This document shows positions 46,576 to 56,762 of a DNA stretch of 64,000 nucleotides, one piece after another (the stretch's first letter is position 1; each line of letters opens with the position of its first letter). A program made the position numbers and the translations under genes. The stretch comes from Rhodotorula mucilaginosa (lineage: Eukaryota; Basidiomycota; Microbotryomycetes; Sporidiobolales; Sporidiobolaceae), in NCBI GenBank assembly GCA_034406715.1, contig CP137865.1:1488001-1552000 (forward strand), in the 5' to 3' direction. The notes beneath the pieces are model-generated. The model had not been told where the DNA came from and did no database searches. It was given only the letters and a program-made list of their open reading frames with translations.

Positions 46576-47218
46576 GGTGGCGCGGTCGTCTGTACGCCCA
46601 GGCTGTTTCATTCGTTGTTTCCACTCGCGTTTCAGAGATGATTCGTCTTCCCTCGATTCCGCGGCCGCCGCTGAGAGATCCCGACGCAGGCTTTCGCTGC
46701 TTTCGCCGATCGTCTTCGACGTTACACCGACAACGGCTCTCAAGGCTTGTATCTTCATCCCGCTCGCGCATCCCCCTCCGTTGGAAGACTCGAGGACCGC
46801 TGGTACGCAGCGCTCCTCGGCGCAGTAAGTGAGCTCGGCCGGAAATTCCCTTTCCTACTTGATTTTCTCCGCCCTCGACTTACTTAGTCCGCAGCGACTC
46901 GCTCGACCTCGCCTCCCTTGTCGACATCTTAAGCGCTTTCCAATCACCCGGCTGCTTCCCCCCTGTTTGGGATCTCTGCGGCGCGCCCAGTCCCCTTCGG
47001 TCTTGGACGTCCGTCCGTCCCGAACGCTCGCTCGCTCCTGCTCTTTCTCTCTCTCTTTCTCACACACCTTCGCGACACAGCTGTAGCGTGGACGATAGGG
47101 CTTCGCTCATTGATAACCCTCGTCGATCGCTTGTGCGCTTGATCGGGCCCAACGTCGCCCGTCTACATAGTTCCTTCGCTTCGCGTCCTTGACCGCTCGC
47201 TCCTCCGATCGCGTCTGG
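46576..47218. other. Intergenic, pyrimidine-rich before MYND-D
   Basis: Downstream of the GT32 gene. A C/T-rich stretch (about 47040-47070) precedes the MYND-D start. No gene is seen. Confidence 0.5.
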
Positions 47219-48351
47219 ATGTCGGAAACCTTGCGATCCGGGGTGGGTGACGTTGAGATGGTGATCTGCACATGGTGTGACATCCCGGCCACCTCGCGGT
47301 GCAGTGCCTGGTGAGTCGCCCCGCTTTCGCTCTCGAGGCAGAATCTTCGCAGACTGATGGTGGGCGATGCATACACCTTTACCTTTTTGCAGCCACCAGG
47401 CACCTTTCTGCAGCACGGAATGTCAGAAGGAGGCCAGTCTCTGTTGACTTTCACTGCAGCCTGAAGGCTCCTTCGACACTCCGCCCCGCCGCTGCCACCG
47501 CTGCGAATCAGCCTTCGACCGTCCGTTGACTTGCGTCTCAGGTTCTGCAGTGCTGGCCGGTACACAAGTTCGTCTGTGCCGCCGAGCCCGATGTGTTTCG
47601 CCAAGCTCCGCTCTCGCTGAAAGAGATGACCGCCCTCGACGGATTGAAACATTACGCGTGCGACGGCTCCGGCTCGGGTGGACCCGGTTTCGACAAGTTT
47701 GTTCAGAGTGTTTGCAAATGCGAGCCGAGTCTGCAAACATGGGAGGTGAGTTTGCTCCTGTCCCGACAGCTGATTGCTTTCCCCTGACATCTGAATTTCC
47801 TTTCTGCTGGTGGGTACGGAAAGGACGTCGGTGCGTTGCTCGTTGGCCCCGTCACCGCGCTCCCGACCGATGTCGCTGTCGGCATCCGGGAGGCACTCAT
47901 TTGCTACGCACGCGTCCACCTCGGCACGTATGAGCACTATTCGAGCGCCACACCGTTGAGCGAGCGAGTCTCGAATATCGTCGCCTCCCCGCTGTCGACA
48001 TGTATAGGGGAGATCCTGACACACAGCTCAAGTGCGGTTCGAGAGAAAAGCAAGTGGATCTTCCACATTGCCGGGGAGGCATGCCGCCAACTCTACGCGT
48101 ATCTGCACGAGTCGATCTGGTCCGCGTACGCGCTCGCCTTGTTGGTCGAGCAGAGAGCGACGGCGCCGATCCCAGTGCGGAGCAGGTGGTACAAACTCCT
48201 CAATTTTCACCTTCTCCGGCAACGTCGACTGGCCTGCGAGGCGCACGTCGACCCGGCGGTCCGGAGCAAGCTGGAAGAAGACGCGACGGCTCGCGTCGCG
48301 AAGTATGCCGAGATGGCCCGGCGCGGCGGCTTTGGCACTTTGGAGCAGTAA
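47219..48351 (+). CDS. MYND-finger protein D (second cluster)
   Basis: Four exons (47219-47310, 47393-47432, 47551-47745, 47824-48351) give 284 residues. MYND ligands: ICTWC, TSRCSAC, PFCSTEC and CWPVHKFVC. A phase-2 intron splits the fourth Cys codon (TG|C). The linker has FRQAPLSLKEMTALDGL. The C-terminal helical domain (GIREALICYARVHLGTY, WSAYALALLVEQRATAPIPV) ends FGTLEQ. Intron 2 appears to start with GC (GAG|GCCAGT), where gene E has GTGAGT at the same point. No enzyme domain is seen. First of five same-strand family members. Confidence 0.8.
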
Positions 48352-48857
48352 CACGGGTGCATTCTCTGAGATTGGGACAGCGGGATGAGCATGCGTCGAG
48401 TTTGAGCCTACATCCCGAGCTTGTCACGACGTTTGCCACCTTTGAACGCAAGATATTGATTTGATTCGAGAGCGATTCAGACGTCTCAAGCTGCAAGCGA
48501 AGCGTGTAATGAACCTGCGCTATATGCATCTTTTCACTCGCATCTGCCGAGCTATGCCCGCTTCGCTCGGCTCCGCGGCGGCCGAGCAATCCCCGCTCGC
48601 TTTCATCAGAGTTAGCGTCGGAGTTCAAGAATGGACGGCTTTCTCTACCTTCTAAGCGATCCAGCGGCTAGAGATCAGCTGCTACACGCTGCTCAGCTCA
48701 GTCAGTGCGGACTTTCTGACGTACCGCCGCTTCCTCGTCGCTCGGTGCCCGCCGCCTCGATTCTTCCCTCGCGCCTCGACGCGGTGCAACTCGCTTCACG
48801 ACCTCGCGCACCGCGAACCGCCGAGCACAACGTCACGGAACCAGGTCGGGACGGATC
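48352..48857. other. Intergenic between MYND-D and MYND-E
   Basis: No gene recognised. The last 200 bases have short open frames but no second MYND exon. Confidence 0.5.
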
Positions 48858-49956
48858 ATGACGGCAAAGGAGCTCTGTACGTGGTGCGAGAAGACGGTGA
48901 CGTCGCGTTGCAGTGCATGGTGAGTCGTTCTTCGGCTTCCGCTTTCGGACGCAGAAGACGCTGGCGCTGATCATGAAACTCTGCGGCCTTTGCCCCTTGA
49001 AGCCATCAGGCGCCTTTCTGCAGCACCGACTGCCAGAAGGAGGTGAGTCCCCATCCAATTTTCATGCTGTTGGCCGCACCGGCTTGCTGCTCGGCGGCTA
49101 CCCGCCGCTCCGAGCCGGCTAATTCGCTGACTGACACTCGAGCGTTGACAGTGCTGGCGGATACACAAGCTCATCTGCGGCGCCGAGCCGGATGTGTTTC
49201 GACAGGCGCCGCTCTCGTCGAGTGAAATGACCGCCCTTGACGGGCTGAGAGGTCGGCGGTACGGCGGCCCGGACGGAGTCCAGTTTGACAAGTACATCAT
49301 GTCTGTGTGCTGGCGCGAGCCTAGCTTGCAAACCTGGCCCGTGAGTACCACCGTCCTCCTTGCATCACTCGATTTACAGGACGCACCGCCCTGACACTCG
49401 ATCGCCTCACTCGCGAAAGGGGATCCGCGCTTTGCTCGTCGCTCCCGTGACCTCGCTGCCGGTCCCGGTCGAGGAGGGCGTCCGCGAGACAATCATCTGC
49501 TACTCACGCGCCCACCTCAGCCTGCACGCGTACTATCCGCCGGAGATGTCCAACGAACGGGTCTGGCACTTTGCCTCGTCCGCCGTCTTGACGTGCGTGA
49601 CCGAACTGATGCCGCACCGACCGAAAGCCGGTCGCGACGACGGCGACTGGTTGGTCGAACTGTTTGCGATGGCGTGCCGCCACCTGCGCGGATACCTGTA
49701 CGAGACGGTCTGGCTCTCGTATGCGCTCAGTCTGTTGATCGAACGCAAGACGACGGCGCCCATCCCGGTGCGGAAACGGTGGTTCGAACTCCTCCTCGTG
49801 CATTGCAACCGGCAAGGCGACTTTGCGCGGGCAGCCCCCGTGGAGTCGCGGATCCAGAACAGGTTGGCCGGGTTCGCCGACGATCGCATCAGGGAGTACG
49901 GCGTGATGATACTCAGTGGCAAATTTGGCAATCTGATAGAAGGTCAAGCAGGGTAG
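48858..49956 (+). CDS. MYND-finger protein E (second cluster)
   Basis: Four exons (48858-48919, 49003-49042, 49152-49340, 49420-49956) give 275 residues. The start is MTAKELCTWCEKTVTSRCSA, with the fourth Cys codon split by a phase-2 intron as in D. Further ligands are PFCSTDC and CWRIHKLIC, then FRQAPLSSSEMTALDGL. The helical domain begins GIRALLVAPVTSLPVPVEEG and has LSLLIERKTTAPIPVRKRW. The sequence is clearly closest to D, so D and E are a recent pair. Both introns corresponding to D's GC-donor position use plain GTGAGT. The acceptor of intron 3 is an AAG, shared with D. Confidence 0.82.
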
Positions 49957-50433
49957 GTTGGCGTGATGCCGGACAAGCAAAATCCTCGTTGCCTTTCTCA
50001 TCCTCCGTGGGGATGCATTCTCCGTTGGCTCGACGGCGACTCCCACTTTGTTGACCAGCCGAGCCTCAATCTGCATCTAAGGCTTCTTGTCGCCTCTGAC
50101 CAGGCACACTCTCTGAGCTCTGAGGGAGCGCTTGAAGCTGCATTGATTTCAGCCGTCAAGCTCGCCGGATTGCAGAAACCCGTGCGCTCTTGCGCGGATT
50201 GCTCGCTTGGAAGCTGTTGCGCGAATTGCTCGCTTGGAAGAAATCGAAAGGGCTATGTGACCGAAGCTGCCCGCAAGAATAGACCCGGTTATAGGCTCGA
50301 GGGCGCGAGCTCGAGAGAGGCTGTGGCGGCGAGCACCGAGAATTCTGGAAAGTTGTCACGTGCTTGTGGCGAGGCATACCCTCGCCCTCTCGCCTTTGCT
50401 CCCCTCAATCGCTCTCCAATCATAGTCGATAGC
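49957..50433. other. Intergenic between MYND-E and MYND-F
   Basis: Contains a short near-repeat (GCGCGGATTGCTCGCTTGGAA and GCGCGAATTGCTCGCTTGGAA type units, about 50193-50243) and a CACGTG at 50356. No gene is seen. Confidence 0.5.
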
Positions 50434-51584
50434 ATGGTCGCTCCCAAGAACAGAAAGACGGCGACAGTCTCTGTGGTGACGAGGTGCGTCCTGAACTCGT
50501 CAGTGTGTTCATCATCATCCATTGTTCCTCGACCGCTGACCCTGCCAGCGGCCCGACCGCAGCCCGCCAGAACGCCCTCGGGAAGTTGTGCCCGACACAC
50601 GCTGTGCCTGGTGCGACAAGCCGGCCTCGTCTCGGTGCTCGTCCTGGTGAGTCGCACCGTCTGGTCTTCGCCGTCTCAGACCCGCCGGCTGACACCCCGA
50701 TTGCGCCACGAAACAGCCAGACCATCCGGTTCTGCAGTGAAGAGTGTCAGCGTGCCGTGATTACACTGGCGAAGCTGCCCCGAGCAAACGTGGAACCCGG
50801 CTGACCACCGCTTCGCTCTCCCAGTGCTGGCCCATCCACAAAACCCTCTGCAAGGTCGACCCAAAGTCGTTCCGCTTCCCGCCGCTCCCCGCTGCCGACA
50901 TTGAGAAGCTCAAGAAGATCAAGGACGAGAGCTATGGCGGGCCCTTCACGACTTATGTCGTCGAAGGGAGCTTGCTCCAGCGGATCCCGAAATTCTTGCC
51001 GCCGTCGATTCCTTCTTTCTCTTGGGAAGTGAGTCTTGCTTCCGCAGAACACGTTCTACATTTTTTGTAGACTGACAATCCCGCTCGAGCAGGAAATTGC
51101 CAACATCTTGGCCAGTCCGACTTCGACCGAGCCCGTCAATATCACGAACGACATCCGCGAACAGATTCACGCCCACGCCCGCGCGCACCTCTACAATTAC
51201 AAACAGGCCGACTCGATGCCGCACGGTCCGGACCGCACGTGGATCCGGGTCGCGCACCACGTCGTGACGGTCGTGTGGGCGTGGGACCAGGGCAAGTACG
51301 GCGATTCGGCGTGCCTCAAGCCGGGAGAGATCTTCCGCGTCTACAACGGCTACTTGCGCCAGTGCATTTTGTTTCAGTGGGCGCGCGACATTGCCCTCGA
51401 GGCGACACAGACCAAGGCGCCAAGGGAGGAGCTCCGAGCGGCCGGTGCGCGCGCCGCCGACTTGATCAAACGGGCGAAGAACACGTGGGAGGCCGAGAGT
51501 GCGACGGTGCAACAACCCGACTCTTGGCTCACGTTCAAGTTGAGCGAGATCCAATGGCCCATGACCAACTTGGGGAACTCGTGA
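50434..51584 (+). CDS. MYND-finger protein F (second cluster)
   Basis: Five exons (50434-50483, 50563-50646, 50717-50756, 50825-51028, 51093-51584) give 289 residues. There is an extra 5' exon (MVAPKNRKTATVSVV) compared with D and E. MYND ligands: RCAWC, SSRCSSC (split codon), RFCSEEC and CWPIHKTLC, then VDPKSFRFPPLPAADIEKL in place of the FRQAPL linker. The C-terminal domain has NDIREQIHAHARAHLYNY, WIRVAHHVVTVVWAW, and FRVYNGYLRQCILFQWARDI, and ends MTNLGNS. F and G share this distinct second half (FRFPP linker, HAHARA, YLRQC), so they form a subgroup. Confidence 0.82.
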
Positions 51585-51960
51585 TTCGGTGGCAAACTCG
51601 TCGGGCTGACTTGTTGGGGGAGATGCGCGGCTTTCCATCTTGGCTTCTGGGGGTCCGGAGACGTGCCGAGCTTTTGTATCTTCACGAGTACTTCCGTTTC
51701 CGTTCATGCATTCTGCCTCGTCTTCTCTCCTTCTCTATGCACGTCGCCGTTTTCCCACGGGCAAAACTTGCAGGAGTTGCGTCTTTGCCTGCGCCGCTGC
51801 TTGTGCGTCTTGCGAGCAAATATGGAAGAAGGGTCTTGCAGTACTATAAGTACACATCCCTCTTTATGCGCTCGCTGTAGACCGGATGTATCACGTGCAA
51901 CGCGCCGCTCGTTTCTTCCTTTGCCTCCTCCACTTCACTTTGCTCTTCCAGATCTGGATC
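51585..51960. other. Intergenic between MYND-F and MYND-G
   Basis: No gene. A TCACGTGCAA box at about 51891 lies 70 bases before the MYND-G start. Confidence 0.5.
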
Positions 51961-53250
51961 ATGACCGCGCTCCACATCTCACGTGAAGCGAGGCGCTTCC
52001 AAGGGACCACCGTCTCGACCTCGCTGCTGCATGAGCCGCCGGCATCTGCACGGAGAGCGACGAGGTGAGAGCGCGCATCTTTTCGCTCTCCCGTCCATCT
52101 CGATCCGCCGACCCCTTCCGACCGTAGCCCGCCGCGGATCTACCGCTCTCAGGATGCATCCTCCGACGCACGCTGCGTGTGGTGCGACAGTCCCGCGTCG
52201 TCTCGCTGTGGATCGTGGTCAGTAGTCGCTCTCTCGGCTCTCGACCCGCGCAGAGCTGTTCGCTGACTCTGCTTGCCGATGCGCGAAACAGCCATAGGAC
52301 CCGTTTCTGCAGTCCAGAGTGCCAACGCGCCGTACGACCAACCACATGAACCTCTCCCGAGCGCAATAGAACGACCTGACTGACGATTGCTTCGCCCGCT
52401 TGCAGTGCTGGCCCATCCACAAAACCCTCTGCAAGATCGACCCGACTTCGTTCCGCTTCCCGCCGATGCGGGCATCCGAGATTGCAGCGCTCGAGCGGTA
52501 CAAGGATCAGAGTTACGGCGGACCGATGACGTCGTACGAAACCGAGGGAAGTTGGCTCCAGCGGTTGCCGACCTATTTGCCACCGGGCATCGGTCCGCTC
52601 ACTTGGCCGGTCAGTCTTCCTCGAATAGTGCATCTTCTATACAAAGCGCTCATGGAATTCCGCCCCGCCAGGACATTGTGACGATCCTGCAAAGTCCGAC
52701 GCCGACCGATCCGGTCGACGAAGCGCACGACATCCGCGAACAGGTCCACGCGCACGCGCGCGCGCAGCTCTACAACAACATCAACACGGACACGATGCCG
52801 CACGGCGTGAGTCGCACCTGGATCCGGATCGCGCACCACGTCGTCGCGTGCTTGTACACGTGGACGCGTTCCAAGCACGGTCGACCGGCGCGCTTGAACC
52901 CGGGCGCCATTTTCCGCGTCTACAGCGGCTACTTGAGGCAGTGCGCAATGTTCCAGTGGGCGAGGGACATTGCCTTTGAGGCGGTCCGGACCTCTGCACC
53001 CGAAGACGAGTGCAAAGTTGCCGCGTCGCGGGCGTTCGAGCTGATCCAGCGCGCGCAGCAACTGTGGGAACGCGAGAGCGCCGACGTGCAGGCGTACGAT
53101 CGGTGGATGACAATCAAGCAGACGGAGTACTTGCTCCAGATGGGCCACGCGCCAGGGCCCAAGGGGCAGTTGTCAGGTTTGCGGAAGGAAGATCCGAGGA
53201 GGCGGGTGGGTTTCGATCCGCAGACAGGGAGCATGCATTGGGTCAGCTAG
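51961..53250 (+). CDS. MYND-finger protein G (second cluster)
   Basis: Five exons (51961-52064, 52128-52217, 52292-52331, 52406-52609, 52672-53250) give 338 residues. The first exon is an unshared N-terminus beginning MTALHISREARRFQG. It joins at the same AG|C phase as in F, which fixes the start choice. MYND ligands: RCVWC, SSRCGSC (split codon), RFCSPEC and CWPIHKTLC, then IDPTSFRFPPMRASEIAAL. The helical domain resembles F closely (HDIREQVHAHARAQLYN, FRVYSGYLRQCAMFQWARDI). A longer, basic C-terminus ends TGSMHWVS. No localisation signal is evident. Confidence 0.82.
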
Positions 53251-53425
53251 GGGGGGCTCGTCACATACTTGTGCATACTCGTGCAATCTACACTTGCGCA
53301 TTGGAGAGCGACTAATGTCCGCGGACTCCCCCAAGATCCGTCATCTCGCGCGTCGCGGCGCCGCTCTTGAACTCGCTCGACCTGCTCGCCCCCCTCGCCC
53401 TGCTTACGCCGACGCCGAAGGAAGG

Positions 53426-54452
53426 ATGGCGAGTGCAGAATCGGCGCAAGAGTGCGCGCTGTGCCAAGTCCCGGCGACGGCCAAGTGCGGTCGGTGCAAA
53501 AACATCTGGTTCTGCAGCGAACTCTGCCAAAAGACCGTAAGCAGCCTCGGTTTCCATAGGCTCTGTACCTGGTCGTAAGAAGCGGCTGATACCAAAGTCT
53601 GCCGCAGCTCTGGCCGGTGCACAAGCACCTGTGCGGCGGCGACCCGAACTACTTTCGGCAGGCGCCCCTCTCGGACCGCGAGATGAACGACATCGAGGCC
53701 GTCAAGGACACGACCGCGTGCGAAAGGGACTGCAAATGCAACCACGGCATGAACTTTCGCAAGAACCTGACCGCGTACCCGGGAGTCGGCACCTGGGAGG
53801 CGAGTCTTTGCTTCTCCGAGCAGTCTCGGGGAATGTCGTCTTCGTCGACAGCGCACTGATCCGGTTTGCGCCCGCACAGAACGCCCGCACCATCTTGAAG
53901 AGCTCGCCCAAGACACTCACCAAGCCGAACCCGCGAACCGACTACCGCGAGCTGTGCCTGCTCGACGTCCGCCGCAAACTCCGCGACATCTACGCCGACC
54001 AAAAGCGCGCGACGCCCGTCTCGGACCCGTGGATGGAGTTGGAGTGGTTCTACAACACGGCCAACTGGGCCTTGTCGAACCACCACGAGCCAACATATTC
54101 GCGTGCCGAGCAGGAGCAGATGACGGCGGTGGCGGCGCAAGCCTTGAACGATTGGTTGCGGCAGGCGTTGATCTACTGCCAGATCACCGACCTCGGGATG
54201 CAAAACTCGACCATGGGGCTTGACACCTCGCCGCACACCTGGATCCGCCTCTTGTGCATCAACTGGGACCGCCTCGTCGCCCTCCTCGACAAGGCCGAGA
54301 TCAACGCGAAAGCCAAGGCGGCGATCCGCGAACAGATGGAGCAGAAGCAGCGCGGGATCGACGCCATGCGGTGGAGTCGCAAGGCGTTCTGGACGGGACC
54401 CGCGAAACACCCGAAATCGAAAGGCGCCGTGACTTCGTTCGGACTCGGTTGA
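53426..54452 (+). CDS. MYND-finger protein H (second cluster, A-C gene structure)
   Basis: Three exons (53426-53536, 53608-53799, 53880-54452) give 291 residues; an upstream in-frame ATG at 53315 would add 37. MYND ligands: ECALC, TAKCGRC, NIWFCSELC and LWPVHKHLC, uninterrupted by the intron that splits the finger in D-G. KNIWFCS and LWPVHKHLC are shared with A-C, and the exon structure is that of A-C. The linker is FRQAPLSDREMNDIE. The helical domain (LNDWLRQALIYCQITDLG, NWDRLVALLDKAEINAKA) also resembles A-C. Intron 2 starts GCGAGT after TGGGAG, where D has GTGAGT, so it is a GC-AG intron. It ends VTSFGLG. Confidence 0.82.
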
Positions 54453-55104
54453 TCGCTCCGGGGGACGCGGGAACCTCTTTCACGCTGTACATATACTTGT
54501 CTATACCTACGCAAAAGCCATGTCCTACCTGTGTCACTCTGTCTCTCTCTCATACCTGCTTGAAAGGCTTGCTCCACTTTGCTGGGTCCGCAGCGCAGGA
54601 TAAGGGGGGCCGACTGCGCGCCCCTTCCAGTACACGGTACCTGTCCTCTCCGAACCTTGTCGGGATCAACCGTGATCAGCTCTCTCTCTCTCTCTCTCTC
54701 TCTCTCGCGCGCGTGCGCGCGCAAGTTCTGGTGCGGGAGCAAAGCAACAGACCTCGGTTGCGCTCTCTGATCGATTGACCCGAGGCGGAATGTGGCGGGG
54801 GGATGGTGGTGGCAAGTGATAATACAATACAAAGGGCCAAAGGTGACAAAGGTGCTGCGTGCTCGAAAGAGGAGAATGACGGTGGAGGAAGCGGGCCGAC
54901 CGTCCGACTGGACGAAGGGGAAACGGTGACGAGTACAACGAGGAGGGGGAAATGCCGGGTCGAGTCTGGTCGGGTCGGGTCGGGCGCGTCGAGAGATGCT
55001 GAATCGGAGTGTTCGGCGACAGTCCCGGGGGAATGAGAGCGTCGGCGAGAAGAGAGAGGTGGCGGAAAGAGAAAGTCGAGTGGAAACGGGAAAATCCCCG
55101 TCGA
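54453..55104. other. Intergenic with a (TC)n / (GC)n tract
   Basis: Convergent gap between MYND-H and RLP24. A 28-base TC run (54681-54708) runs directly into alternating GC (54709-54723), a possible Z-DNA-type tract. Near 54970 there is a GGTCGGGTCGGGT-type run. No gene is seen. Confidence 0.7.
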
Positions 55105-56240
55105 TTATGCCGACATGCCCATGCCCATACCGCCGCCGGACGACTTTTTGAGCGAGCTCTGCTTCTTCTTCGACTTTGTCGCCTTGACTTTTTGTCGGAC
55201 CTTGTCCTCCGCGACGACCTCGTCCTCGCCTCCGACATCCATGCTCATGTCGGCCTCGCGGAGCGCGTCCGCCATCGACAACTCTGCCTCCTCTTCGACG
55301 TCCGAGTCCTCGTCCATCTCGGCCTCCTCTCCGCCCTCCTGCAAGTCGGCGCCGCCCTGGAAACCGACGGCGTTGGCACGGTGCTTGGCGAGGTTCTTGA
55401 GGTGCCGTTCGCGTTTCCGTTCCGCCCTCGCGGCCAACACGAGTTGACTCGCCGACAGCGCCTTCTTCGTCTCTTCCGAGACGGGTTGCATCCCGGGGGT
55501 GAGCAAGTGTCCGGACCGGGTGACCTCGAGCGAGTCGTTGGTGAGGTTGCCTTCCTTGGCGGCGGCGATCCGGGCCTTGTAGAACGCGCGTTCGCGACGC
55601 GCCTTGACTTCGGCGATGCGCTTCATACCCGCCACGGTCGCCTGGAACAGGTCGCGGTCGTAGACGACGGGGACGTGGCGGCGCTTTTCGAACGCGAGGG
55701 TCGAGTCGACCGTCATCTCCTTGCCGGCCGCCTTGCGGAACGCCTTGGTCCACTTGAGCTTCCTCGGGTTTCGCTTCATCCTGTTGGGTCGCCATGCTTG
55801 TTAGCAACAAGAGGGTGGACGGCGAGAGAGATGAGTGGGAACGCACTTGAAGTTTTTGCTGCACTTTGATCGGCAGAAGCGGAAGCACTTGGCGTCGTTG
55901 CGGACAAACATGGTGCCTGCATGCTCGAGTGTCAGCTCTGGTACAGTCGTGGAATGGAAGAGGTGCAGTCTTCTGTCAGCAGGAGGAGCTCTTGAAGAGG
56001 ACGAGACTGACCATGGCCGGGGTAACACGGCGAACCGCAGACGTAGCAGGGTTCGATCTTCACTGCAGAGCCAACCGAGCGTGTCAGTCAGTCCCTATAC
56101 TCGTCCGCTGGCTGTAGGTGAGTGTGCGAGCTGATCGAGGTGAATGTGGCGGTGCTCGGGTCTCGCTCAACTCGGCCACCATCACTCGCTGCGCCGGCCG
56201 AGCCAGCAGGCGGCAGACACGGGAATCACGGCAACTTACT
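55105..56240 (-). CDS. RLP24: Ribosome biogenesis protein Rlp24 (60S)
   Basis: Exons (56240, 56012-56062, 55847-55916, 55105-55780) give 265 residues. Rlp24 is an eL24-like placeholder on pre-60S particles that recruits the Drg1 ATPase in the cytoplasm. The start [17 protein letters not shown] and [17 protein letters not shown] make the four-Cys zinc finger. Then [37 protein letters not shown] and an acidic-then-Lys-rich tail ending [10 protein letters not shown]. The tail is longer than that of yeast Rlp24. The start codon itself appears to be split: the A at 56240 joins TG at 56062-56061 through a 177-nt intron with a perfect A|GTAAGT donor and CTGCAG acceptor. No other in-frame ATG precedes the finger. 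Confidence 0.93.
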
Positions 56241-56343
56241 GGCTCTACGGACTGCTCGGTAGAGGGTGAGCGCGAGCGAGTGTAAGCAGAAAGTCCTTTC
56301 ACTCGACTCGTCCGAGCTGCTTTCGCGCTGCTTCAGCGTCAAA

Positions 56344-56353
56344 GTCACGTGAC
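56344..56353. promoter_or_regulatory. Palindromic GTCACGTGAC box upstream of RLP24
   Basis: A perfect 10-base palindrome around CACGTG, about 104 bases upstream of the first coding base of RLP24. The rest of 56241-56762 is the shared gap to the Hook gene's 3' end and shows no gene. Confidence 0.5.
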
Positions 56354-56762
56354 CCTCTCGACGAGATTGCGGCGTCGAGGGCGCGTAGAGAGAGCCTTAT
56401 GTTGCCGATACGACTCTCATAGCACGTAGGAATGTGCTCCGCGAGTACTCCGCCACGCTCTCAGCGACTACGGATCTTCGGTTTCAGATTTTCGCCACCC
56501 GCCTCTCTTCCTCTCGCACTCTTGGCCGCTATGGAATGAGGAGCACGAGACGGATGAGCCTGCATTGCAACATCGCTCGGGATCGTGTCGTTGATCGACA
56601 GGCGTGCATAGGGCGCACCAGCAATCGAGACCAAGCAGGCGTCAGACCATCTTTGGTTCGCGATCGGACCGTCCGCCTTGAGCTCGCGAGAGAGCTGGCT
56701 TGCAAGCATCAGTCGGCAGCTGGTCAAGTATGTCTCTGTGGAATGATGAGGCAGCGAAATAG

